Shown: positions 16,480-25,300 of the stretch, one piece after another
Layout of the letters: each line of letters opens with the position of its first letter
Position numbering within the stretch: position 1 is the first letter of the stretch
Source: a bacterium
GTDB taxonomy: Bacteria > Acidobacteriota > Thermoanaerobaculia > Multivoradales > J023
Assembly (NCBI GenBank): GCA_024226315.1
Contig: JAAELT010000242.1
Location: 1 to 38,980 of the forward strand
DNA: 38,980 bases
Reading direction: 5' to 3'
The notes under the pieces: model-generated
The model's input: the letters and a program-made list of their open reading frames with translations, nothing else
Database searches by the model: none
Told to the model about the DNA's origin: nothing
Translations under genes and position numbers: made by a program

Positions 16480-18888
16480 TCATCTCGAGCTCCCCTCTCG
16501 ATCCCCCGCACCGCCGCGGCCGGCGAGCAGGGATACCGCGGTCGCCAGCGCCGGCGCTGTCTCTTCCTCGCTCGATCTGCTCGCCAACGCAGCCCCCAGG
16601 CCGCCCAGGGTGAGCAGCAGGCCGGCCCCCAGCGCCATCGCCACGAGCATCCCCAACCGAGCGTTGGACGGCGCCTGAGACACCACCAGCAAGCCGAAGC
16701 CCAGGGCCACCGCCACGGTATCGGTGGCGATTGCCGGGCCGGCCTCCCGCGCCGCGATCTCGGCCGGCCGCGGCAGGCCCGCGGCGCCTGCCCGGCGGTA
16801 GCGTTCGATGAAGTGAATAGCGTAATCCACCCCGACCCCCAGGGTGATGGCGCAGAACATCGAGGTCGCGACGCCCAGCGGCATGCCGGCCCAGCCCATC
16901 GCCCCGAACACCCACAAGACCGCGACGGCGACGGGCAGAATCGCGTAGAGCGCCATCTTCGCGGACCTGTAGAGCAGGCACAGGCACACCAGCGCGCCGA
17001 CCACGGCGAGCAGCAGCGAATTGACCTGGCTGCCCACGATGGTCGGGATCATCGCCTGGCTCACGGCGACGTCACCAGCAAAACCGAGTTTGGCGCCGAG
17101 CGGTTCCAGGTGCTGCTGCGCGTATCGCTCGAGCGTGGCCATCAGCACCGCGGTCTCGCGATAGTTGGCGTTCTTCAAGAAGATCGTCACCACGGTGCGC
17201 CGCAGGTCGTCGTCGAGGATCTGCCGGCGGCGCAGCACTCCGCGGCCGTCGTCGAAACGCTTCACCAGCAGCCGCACCCGCTCGGAAGATTCGGGGATCG
17301 TGCGCGCGCTCTCCTTGCGCCCCTGCCACAGATAGGAGACGGCGGTCAGGTGTGTGTGGGTTCCCAGCACCCCGCCGACGCCGGGCTGAGCGCGAGCGAA
17401 TGCCTCGAGCTCGCCGATGGCGGTGAGCACGTCGTGCGACGCCAGCGCGCCTTCGGCGTGGAAGTCCAGGTGGGCAATCAGAGTGTGGGTGCCGTGGAGC
17501 TGCGCATTGACCCGCTCGGTGGCGACGCGAAAGGGACTCGTGGGCTTGAAGCCATCGATCCAGCTGTCCTGCACGTGGAGACCCGAAAGACCGAAGGCGG
17601 CGACCAGACTGACCGCCAGGAGCGCCGCCAGAGTCACCCGCCGACGACGCAGCAAAGGGATCGACCAGCGCCAGGTCCAGGGCATCCAGTCACCGGTGCG
17701 GCGCGGGTGGCGCAGCTTGTCAGGGCCGAGCAGCACCAGGAATGCGGGCACCACGGTGAGTGACCAGAGCATGCAGAAGAGGATGCCCAGCGCCGCGAAC
17801 AGGCCGAAGCTACGAACCGGCGGGATCGGCGACCCGACGAAAGAAACGAAACCGATCGACGTCGTCACCGAGGTCAGTATCACCGGCCGCGTCATCGCCT
17901 CCATGGTCTGGCGGACGAGCTGCCGGCGGGGCGCCGTGGGATCGTCCTCGATCCGGCGCTGATAGTGCCAGAAGATGTGGATCTCGTCGGCCAGACCGAT
18001 GGTGGTCAGGACGACCAGCAGAACCGGCGTGGTCAGGTACACCGGGATCCCGGTCCACCCCATCAGGCCGAAGGTCCAGACCAGGCAGGCTCCCACCTCC
18101 ATGAAACCGAGCAGCGGCCCCCAGATTCGCCGACAGCCCAGACCGATCACCAGACCGATCACCGCCAGGCAGAGCGGCACGATGACGGTCATGTCCTCGA
18201 TCAGGTGGCTGCCCAGGAGCGACTCCGCGGCCGGCGCGCCGACCACCAGGATCTCGTCGGTGGCGGTGGCGAACGGCTCGGTCACCAGCTGGATGCGCCG
18301 GTACAGCTCCGCCCGGTCCACCCGGTCCTCCTGGTCTTTCACCGAATCCGAGGGGATGCCCACCAGGATGGTCGTCGCTCGGCGGTCGGCGGTGACCAGC
18401 GTGCCGGTGAGGATGCCGGCGGCGTCGACGTCGGAAGCGAGCTGTGCCATGCGCTCGGGAGTGTCGGGCAGCGGATCGAGGAAGGGCCGGAACTCGAGCG
18501 TGCCGGGATAGACGCGGTCGCGCCGTTCGGTCGCCAGGCTCATCACCCGGTCAGCCTCGATGCCAGGGGTGCCACGCAGCGCCTGGGTCAACTGGTCGAC
18601 CGTGCGTAGCGTCTCGAGGTTGTAGATGCCATCGGAATGGTCGGTGGTGAGGAAGACGACGATCGGGTCGTCGAGGTGGAAGTGCTCACGGACCTCGGCG
18701 TCGAAAAGCACCACCGGGTCGTCCGGCGAGACCAGGGCCTTGCCGTCGGTGCGCAGCTCGAGACGCGACAGCCCCGGAGCCGCTGCCAGGGTGAGAGCGA
18801 TCATCACTCCGATCATCCGCCGTGGACGGGCGATCGCCCACGCCACCAACCGGCTCGCTGGCCCGGTCTTCTCCGAGGTCATGCTCAT
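16480..18888 (-). CDS. RND/MMPL superfamily exporter, first copy
   Basis: About 802 residues. The layout is that of MMPL/RND proteins: helix 1, periplasmic loop, five helices (GLADEIHIFWHYQRR near residue 300), second loop, five helices (GVGVDYAIHFIERYR near 680). The start is uncertain: ATG at 18888 has GAGGTG about 11 bases upstream, ATG at 18882 is two codons later and a longer frame reaches 18963. It leads a leftward operon with the UnbV-like lipoprotein (146 bases downstream) and a second exporter. The pair probably forms two related pumps or a heteromer serving one lipoprotein. It is divergent from the AraC-type regulator, the obvious control candidate. Confidence 0.85.
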   Translation of the reverse strand: MSMTSEKTGPASRLVAWAIARPRRMIGVMIALTLAAAPGLSRLELRTDGKALVSPDDPVVLFDAEVREHFHLDDPIVVFLTTDHSDGIYNLETLRTVDQLTQALRGTPGIEADRVMSLATERRDRVYPGTLEFRPFLDPLPDTPERMAQLASDVDAAGILTGTLVTADRRATTILVGIPSDSVKDQEDRVDRAELYRRIQLVTEPFATATDEILVVGAPAAESLLGSHLIEDMTVIVPLCLAVIGLVIGLGCRRIWGPLLGFMEVGACLVWTFGLMGWTGIPVYLTTPVLLVVLTTIGLADEIHIFWHYQRRIEDDPTAPRRQLVRQTMEAMTRPVILTSVTTSIGFVSFVGSPIPPVRSFGLFAALGILFCMLWSLTVVPAFLVLLGPDKLRHPRRTGDWMPWTWRWSIPLLRRRRVTLAALLAVSLVAAFGLSGLHVQDSWIDGFKPTSPFRVATERVNAQLHGTHTLIAHLDFHAEGALASHDVLTAIGELEAFARAQPGVGGVLGTHTHLTAVSYLWQGRKESARTIPESSERVRLLVKRFDDGRGVLRRRQILDDDLRRTVVTIFLKNANYRETAVLMATLERYAQQHLEPLGAKLGFAGDVAVSQAMIPTIVGSQVNSLLLAVVGALVCLCLLYRSAKMALYAILPVAVAVLWVFGAMGWAGMPLGVATSMFCAITLGVGVDYAIHFIERYRRAGAAGLPRPAEIAAREAGPAIATDTVAVALGFGLLVVSQAPSNARLGMLVAMALGAGLLLTLGGLGAALASRSSEEETAPALATAVSLLAGRGGAGDREGSSR

Positions 18889-18992
18889 GCCGCTGGATGC
18901 ACCTCTTCCATCGTTTTCTTGGTCAGTCGACCCGACCGGCGGCTGGCCGGCATCGCCAACCAATCTGGACTATCCACCTCGATACGACTTGT

Positions 18993-19002
18993 ATAGATCT
19001 AT
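18993..19002. promoter_or_regulatory. Palindrome between exporter operon and AraC-type regulator
   Basis: ATAGATCTAT is a perfect 10-bp palindrome in an AT-rich stretch (18981-19040) within the 204-base gap between the divergent genes. The richer AT content than the flanks marks the likely promoter/operator zone. No convincing -35/-10 pair with standard spacing was found, so this is only a candidate site. Confidence 0.3.
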
Positions 19003-19092
19003 CACGATATGTTATCGTCCAGGAATTGTAAAGTAGGCAGAATGACTCAGCCGGAGCCGCCGCGCTGCGCTGGGCGAACGGAGGACAGGACG

Positions 19093-20004
19093 ATGAGTAT
19101 CGCCCCGACAGAGACGGCTGTCCGCAGCCATCCGAGCACCATCGCGTCGCACCGCGCGGCGGTGGAACGGGTCATCCGCACCATGCGGGAGCGGATGAGC
19201 GAAGAACTGTCGCTCGAAGAAATGGCCGACGTGGCGCTGATGAGCACCTACCACTTCAACCGCACCTTCCGCCAGCTTACCGGCATCCCGCCGAGCCAGT
19301 TCTTGAGCGCTCTGCGCCTGGAGGCAGCCAAACGCCTGCTCCTGACCACAGGCCGCTCGGTGACGGACATCTGCTATGAGGTCGGCTACAACAGCCTGGG
19401 CACCTTCACTACCCGCTTCACCCAGCTTGTTGGGCTGCCCCCGGGCCAGCTGCGTCGACTCAGCGAGGCCTTCACGGGTGCCAGCGCCGAGGAGCTGCTG
19501 ACGCTCAGCCAGTCGCCACAGGAAGCCACCGGCCCGGCGATCACCGGCCGCATCGAGGGCGACTCGTCCGTCAGCGGCTTGCTCTTCCTCGGCCTGTTCG
19601 AGAAACCGATCCCCCAGGAGCGGCCCCTGTCGTGCGCGATTCTGGCGCAACCGGGGCCGTACCGGATCGAGATCCCGGGAGACGGCGACTTCTTCGTCTT
19701 CGCCGCGGGCCTCGCGCATATCGAGAAGCCTCTGGACTACCTCATGTGCGGCGGCTCGATCCGGGGCCTGGCCCACGCCGGGCCGCTGTCCGTCCACGAC
19801 GGAGAGGTGACCGGCGATGCCGACATGACCCTGGAGCCGCCAAAGCTGCTCAATCCACCCCTGCTGGTGACCCTACCCCTGCTGATCGACGAACGCCTCG
19901 CGCGCGAGTTCGGTGCCGAAGCGGGTGACCCGGACGCGGTCGAAGCAGGAGCGGTCGAGCGGGAACCGCACGACGGCGACCCGGTCGAGACCGTCTTCGG
20001 CTGA
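19093..20004 (+). CDS. AraC-family transcriptional regulator
   Basis: 303 residues from ATG at 19093, supported by GGAGG eight bases upstream; a start at 19009 would add 28 unlikely residues. The double helix-turn-helix DNA-binding domain is N-terminal (about residues 25-120): LSLEEMADVALMSTYHFNRT, then GIPPSQFLSALRLEAAKRLL, SVTDICYEVGYNSLGTFTTR and GLPPGQLR. This order (DNA-binding domain first) is the reverse of classical AraC. The C-terminal 170 residues form an unrecognised sensory domain (CAILAQPGPYRIEIPGDGDF). It faces away from the exporter/UnbV operon and is convergent with the secreted protein gene at 20076. It may control either of these or the PKS cassette 2 kb downstream. Confidence 0.88.
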   Translation: MSIAPTETAVRSHPSTIASHRAAVERVIRTMRERMSEELSLEEMADVALMSTYHFNRTFRQLTGIPPSQFLSALRLEAAKRLLLTTGRSVTDICYEVGYNSLGTFTTRFTQLVGLPPGQLRRLSEAFTGASAEELLTLSQSPQEATGPAITGRIEGDSSVSGLLFLGLFEKPIPQERPLSCAILAQPGPYRIEIPGDGDFFVFAAGLAHIEKPLDYLMCGGSIRGLAHAGPLSVHDGEVTGDADMTLEPPKLLNPPLLVTLPLLIDERLAREFGAEAGDPDAVEAGAVEREPHDGDPVETVFG

Positions 20005-20023
20005 GCGATTCGGGTTTCCAAAC

Positions 20024-20052
20024 GAAACGGCCGGCGCGATGCCGGCCGTTTC
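20024..20052. terminator. Bidirectional terminator hairpin
   Basis: GAAACGGCCGGC (20024-20035) and GCCGGCCGTTTC (20041-20052) pair perfectly, 12 bp, around a five-base loop. The A/T ends of the stem provide short T-runs on both strands. It lies between the convergent stops of the AraC-type gene (20004) and the secreted protein gene (20076). Confidence 0.8.
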
Positions 20053-20075
20053 AACGTTCACGAGCGGGGCCTGCT

Positions 20076-20972
20076 CTAGCCCTCGATCTGAAGCTCGATC
20101 TCGTCTTCAATGTCGATGGCCCAGCAAGGCTTCATGCAATCGATGCAGTGCAGGTGGTCCGGATCGCAGAAACTGCCGTCCTCGCTCCAGATCGGCGGCG
20201 GCTCCGCCCTCACCGGCCGGCAGTGGCAGCACCTGCTCGGGCACCAATCCCCCACGACCGAAGTCGCGGCCGCCATGGCCATGCCGACGAGGAAGTTCGA
20301 GGCCTCCGGCATGACGCTGTCCGCGACGCCGTCACCGTCGGTGTCGACCTTCACCGGCTCGCCCCAGGCGTTGACGCCGACCTCTTCCGTGGTGGCCCAG
20401 TAGGAGTCCGGCGACGGGCCGAGGTAGATCTCCTGGTTCACCCCCAGCGGCTCGCCGCCGTCGAGCGGCGTGAAGACGACCTTGACGTTGAGGTGCAGCG
20501 GCGATGCGTACGTTCCGCCCCAATCGCCTTCGCGGAAGATCGTCATCTCGGTCAGCGGCTGCTCGCCGTCGAGCGTCGAGGTGACCTCGAACCTGGTGTC
20601 GCAGCCGACGTCGACTGGCTCGGTGCCGACCAGCGACAGAGCCATCATCTGCAGGCGGGTGGTGGCGACGCCGTCCTCGTCGAACGTCGCGTCGTCGAGC
20701 CGGTGGACGACCGTGTCGGTCGGACCCAGGACCCCGGTCGGCTCGGTCACGAGCGGCTTGCCGTTCATGACGATCCTGCCGTCGAACGCTTTCGAGCCCG
20801 GACAGAAGAAGCCCGCCGGGATCGGATCGTCGGCAAAGCTGGTGACGCTGGCCCCCGTGGCCGTCGGCCACAAATCGACGCCGCTCGTGATCACGTCGTC
20901 GGCCATCGCCGGGGCGGCGAGCAAGGCCAGCAACGCGACGCTCCAAATCAACCGTGTCCTGAGAATCTTCAT
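20076..20972 (-). CDS. Secreted Cys-rich-tailed protein, homologue of the one at 10366-11346
   Basis: 298 residues from ATG at 20972, with AAAGGAGTGAAGAG just upstream. A signal peptide covers residues 1-23 (ending APAMA). The mature N-terminus (VDLWPT), IPAGFFCPGSKAFDGRIVMNG and TDTVVHRL align with the same blocks of the protein at 10366-11346. Inside is a calcium-loop-like DTDGDGVADSV. The C-terminus is Cys-rich (WCPSRCCHCRP; HCIDCMKPCW) and ends in an acidic strip (EDEIELQ). Two members within 10 kb flank the exporter/AraC region. The upstream gap is shared with the divergent PKS cassette. Function unknown; metal binding by the tail is an inference. Confidence 0.78.
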   Translation of the reverse strand: MKILRTRLIWSVALLALLAAPAMADDVITSGVDLWPTATGASVTSFADDPIPAGFFCPGSKAFDGRIVMNGKPLVTEPTGVLGPTDTVVHRLDDATFDEDGVATTRLQMMALSLVGTEPVDVGCDTRFEVTSTLDGEQPLTEMTIFREGDWGGTYASPLHLNVKVVFTPLDGGEPLGVNQEIYLGPSPDSYWATTEEVGVNAWGEPVKVDTDGDGVADSVMPEASNFLVGMAMAAATSVVGDWCPSRCCHCRPVRAEPPPIWSEDGSFCDPDHLHCIDCMKPCWAIDIEDEIELQIEG

Positions 20973-21296
20973 CTCTTCACTCCTTTCGACCGTGTACCTG
21001 TGTACCCCCCACGCCTGGGGCGTCTGGCGCCCCCAGTCCTCTCTCGGCCGCGGAAGGTGCTTCGATTCTGGATTCAGGGTAGACCGCATTTTGAACAATT
21101 TCTTCTCCGAAATTGCGCAATCCACCTTGACCCACGCTGGCATCACTGGCATCGGGACATTGGGGACGAAACTTTCCCCCGGCGGAACCAATCTGTTGCC
21201 TCCAGGGACAATCTGTAGTATTGTCATAAGCGAATAGTCTGAATTTGTCGTCTCACTTGTCGGCACCGTAACGCGTCTGGCAAGGAGAGGTGTATC
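20973..21296. promoter_or_regulatory. Divergent promoter region of the PKS cassette with operator-like repeats
   Basis: This 324-base gap separates the leftward secreted protein gene from the rightward PKS cassette. It contains an operator-like inverted repeat GACAAT-N7-ATTGTC (21207-21225) about 70 bases before the first cassette start, and a 10-bp palindrome ATTGCGCAAT (21112-21121). It is more AT-rich than the genes on either side. No gene is visible, and I see no -10/-35 pair I would defend. Confidence 0.4.
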
Positions 21297-22325
21297 TTGA
21301 AACATTGGAGATCATCTATGAGATGGCTGTACCGGAGTCTCTTTGGGCTGTCACTCGAGGAAGTGACGTTCGAGCGTCGCGGATTTCGCGGCGGCGACGC
21401 GCGGATGCGCGCGCGCCTGGAGAGGGTGGGCATCTCTTTTCTCCATGGCTACCACGCGGCCCTGGAGCACGACCCCGGCGAGCTCCTGGAGCGACGCCTC
21501 GAGGAGATCGAGGGCGATCAGCACGGCTTCGCCTACGAGGGTGCGGCCATGGCGCTGACCCTGCTCGATCTGCTCAGCCCCTGGCGCCGGCAGCGACGGC
21601 TCGACGCTTTCCTCGCCGGGCGCGGCGGCGCGCACGTCTATATGGTCCACGTCGGCACCGGCTGGGCAATCGCCCGGCTACCGGTGAGCATGCGCTCGGT
21701 CATGAAGCGGCTCGATCCGCTCCTGCGCTGGTTGGCGATGGACGGCTACGGCTTCCACGAAGGCTATTTCCACTGGCCGCGATCGGTCGACGGCCGGAAG
21801 ATCCCCCGGCGCCTCTCGGGCTACGCGCGCCGCGCGTTCGACCAGGGACTGGGCCGGAGCCTCTGGTTCGTCGAAGGCGCCGAGGTCGAGCGCATCGCCA
21901 CCACCATCGGCTCCTTCCCAGCCGCGCGGCGGGCGGATCTCTGGTGCGGGATCGGCCTCAGCTCGACCTATGCCGGCGGGCTCGACCGGGAAGGCCTGAC
22001 GGCCTTGCTCGACGCGGGCCACGACTACCGTCACGAGCTCGCCCAGGGCTCGGCCTTCGCGGCCGAGGCGCGGCGGCGGGCCGGCAATCCCGCGCCGCAC
22101 AACGAGCTCACCTGCCGGCTGCTGTGCGGCCTGAGCGTCGATGACGCGGCGCGGCTGACAGCAACGACCCGCCGCGATCTGCCGGACGACGGCGAGGAAC
22201 CGGCCTTCGAGGTCTGGAAAAAACGCATCCAGGAGGGTATAGTGACACGTGCAGGGGCCGCGGAACGGCAACGCTTCGCGACCGGAGAACAGGAACGCCC
22301 GGTAGCAATGGAGGTCGGCGCATGA
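21297..22325 (+). CDS. DUF1702 (UnbL-like) enediyne-cassette protein
   Basis: 342 residues if TTG at 21297 is used (AAGGAGAGG sits seven bases upstream); an ATG at 21318 would give 335 residues and the more usual family beginning MRWLYRSLFGLSLEEV. Family marks are FERRGF near the start, the GFAYEGAAMALTLLD block, WLAMDGYGFHEGYFHW and LWFVEGAEVERI, all typical of DUF1702, the UnbL-type protein found beside enediyne polyketide synthases. Its exact reaction is unknown; it is conserved in enediyne core cassettes. No membrane helix is evident. The stop overlaps the PKS start by four bases (ATGA), so translation is coupled. This tight link supports a joint role in making the polyene precursor. Confidence 0.88.
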   Translation: MKHWRSSMRWLYRSLFGLSLEEVTFERRGFRGGDARMRARLERVGISFLHGYHAALEHDPGELLERRLEEIEGDQHGFAYEGAAMALTLLDLLSPWRRQRRLDAFLAGRGGAHVYMVHVGTGWAIARLPVSMRSVMKRLDPLLRWLAMDGYGFHEGYFHWPRSVDGRKIPRRLSGYARRAFDQGLGRSLWFVEGAEVERIATTIGSFPAARRADLWCGIGLSSTYAGGLDREGLTALLDAGHDYRHELAQGSAFAAEARRRAGNPAPHNELTCRLLCGLSVDDAARLTATTRRDLPDDGEEPAFEVWKKRIQEGIVTRAGAAERQRFATGEQERPVAMEVGA

Positions 22326-25300
22326 AGCCGGAAATCGCCATTGTCGGAATAGCCTGTCAATATCCCGACGCACGCTCGCCGCGAGAGCTCTGGGAAAACG
22401 TCCTGGCCCAGCGCCGGGCCTTCAGGCGCCTGCCCGACGAACGCCTGCGTCTCGACGACTACTACTCCGCCGACCGCGACGCTCCGGATTCGATCTACTG
22501 CCAGGAGGCCGCGGTCATCGACGGCTGGGAGTTCGACCGGGTGAAATTCCGGTTGCCGGCCGAGACCGTGCGCTCGGCCGACCCGGCCCACTGGCTGGCG
22601 CTCGACATCGCCGACCAGGCGCTGGCGGACGCCAGCTTCCCGGGCGGCGAGGGTCTGCCGCGCGAGATGACCGGCGTGCTGATCGGCAACACGCTCACCG
22701 GCGAGTTCTCGCGTTCCAGCCTGATGCGTTTGCGCTGGCCCTACGTGCGGCGGGTGCTGGCTGCCAGCCTCGACGACGAGGGCTGGCCGGCCGAGCGCTC
22801 GGCCGCCTTTCTCGAGCGCCTCGAGCAAGACTACAAACAGGCTTTCCATCCAGTCGGCGACGAAACTCTTGCAGGCGGCCTCGCCAACACCATCGCCGGC
22901 CGGATCTGCAACTACTTCGATCTGGGCGGCGGCGGCTACACCGTCGACGGCGCCTGTTCCTCGTCGCTGCTGGCGGCGGCGCAGTCGTGCTCGGCGCTGG
23001 TGGCCGGCGACCTCGACGTCGCCCTGGTCGGAGGCGTGGACCTCTCGATCGACCCGTTCGAGCTGGTGGGCTTCTCCAAGACCGGCGCGCTGGCTGAAGG
23101 CGACATGCGGGTCTTCGACACCCGGTCCGACGGCTTTCTGCCCGGCGAGGGATGCGGCATCCTCGTGCTCATGCGGCGGGCCGACGCGGTGGCCCAGAAT
23201 CGGCGCATCTACGCACTGATTCGCGGCTGGGGCGTGTCCTCCGACGGCCACGGCGGGATCACTCGCCCCGACGCCTCCGGGCAGCGGCTGGCACTCGATC
23301 GCGCCTACCGCCGGGCGGGTTTCGGCATCGACACGGTGGCCTATTTCGAGGCCCACGGCACCGGCACTAAGGTGGGCGACGCGACCGAGCTGGAGGCCCT
23401 GTCCGGTGCCCGCCGGCAGGCGGGAGCCGCCGCGGCCTCCGCCGCCATCGGATCGGTCAAGGCGAACATCGGCCACACCAAGGCCGCCGCCGGGGCGGTC
23501 GGGTTGATCAAGGCCGCCAAGGCCCTGGAATCTCGCCTATTACCACCGCACACCAGCTGCGAGCGGCCGCACGCCGAGCTCACGGCCGAAGGCGCCACGC
23601 TGCGGGTGCTCGACCGCCCCGAGACCTTCACCGCCGACCGGCCGATGCGCGCGGCGGTCAGCGGCATGGGCTTCGGCGGCATCAACGCCCACCTTGTGCT
23701 CGAGGAAGAAGCACCCGCGTCGCCCCGCCCGATCGCGCTGCCCGCGCGTCGGCTGCTGGCCGCGCCGCAGGACGCCGAGTTGTTCCTGTTTGCCGGCCGG
23801 GACGCCGGCGAGCTCCTGAGCCAGATCGAAAGGTTGGCGGAGATCGCGCCGCGCATCTCGCGCTCGGAGCTGACCGACGCGGCCGCCGAGGTCGCCCGAC
23901 GCCTGGCAGGCGGGCGCATGCGCGCGGCCGTCGTGGCCGGCACGCCGGCCGAGTTCGCCGCGCGGCTCGAGACCCTGCTCGGCTGGCTGCGCGAAGGCGT
24001 CGAGAAACGCCTGCGGCTGGAGACCGGCCTGTTCCTGGGCGGCGTCGCCCAAGCTCCCCGCATCGGCCTCCTATTCTCCGGGCAGGGCTCGCCGGCCCAC
24101 TTGGGCGGCGGCACCTGGCGGCGGCGATTCGCCTCGGTGGACCGGCTCTATAGGAATGTCCACTGGTCACCCGGAGACGACGCGGTGGCCACCGAGGTCG
24201 CCCAGCCGGCGATCGTCACCGCCTCGCTCGCCGGCCTGGACGTGCTGCGGGCGCTCGGCATCGAGGGCTCGGCCGCAATCGGCCACAGCCTCGGCGAGCT
24301 GACCGCCGCGTACTGGGCCGGGGCCTGCGACCGCGACCGCCTGCTCGACCTCGCTCAGCGGCGCGGCCGGGCGATGGCGGAGCTCGGCGACGACGACGGC
24401 ACCATGATCCGCATCGACGCCGACGCCGAGCAGGCGGACGTCCTGGCCGCGGCAGAGGCAGAGGTCGTCGTGGCGTGTTGGAATTCGCCCTGCAAGACGG
24501 TTCTCTCCGGCCCGGCGAGGGCGCTCGCGCGGGTGATCGACCGTGCTCACTCCCGTGGAATCGGGGCCACCGAGCTGGCGGTTTCCCACGCCTTCCACTC
24601 CCCACTGGTCGCGGCCGCGGAGCCGCTTCTGGAAGAAGCGCTGGCATCGCGACCGTTCCGTGCGATCGAGCGCCGTATCTTCTCGACCGTCACCGGCGCC
24701 GAGCTCGAGCCGGAGCAGGATCTGCGGCAGCTCTTCCTTCGCCAGCTCACCGCACCGGTGCGATTCCACCAGGCCGTGACGGCGGCGGCGGACGAGATCG
24801 ATCTATGGTTGCAGGTCGGGCCGGGCCAAGGCTTGGCGGAGCTGCTGCGAGAATCGATCGACACGCCGGTGGTGGCGATCGACTCCGGCGGCCGGTCGAT
24901 GACCGGCCTGCTGCGGGCGGTGGGCGCGGCCTTCGCACTCGGCGCGTCGATCGACCACCGGGAGCTATTCGCTCCGCGCTTCACCCGGCCGTTCGATCTC
25001 GACCGCGAGCCTCGTTTCCTGGTCAATCCCTGCGAGCTGGCTCCGGTTCCACAAGCGATCTCGGGCGGCAGTGGGTCCCACAGACCGGCGATGCGCCGCG
25101 AGGAGACACCGAGTCCGGAGCCGCGAGCCGAGAAAGAACCGAGCGCGGCGTCCGAAGAGGAGTCTCCGCGGGACCTCCTGAGACGCCTGGTCGTCGAGCG
25201 TACAGAGCTGCCCGCATCCGTGATCCAGGGCAGCGATCGCTTCTTGAGCGACCTCCACCTGAGCTCGATCGAGGTCGGGCAGCTGGCCGGCGAAGCCGCA

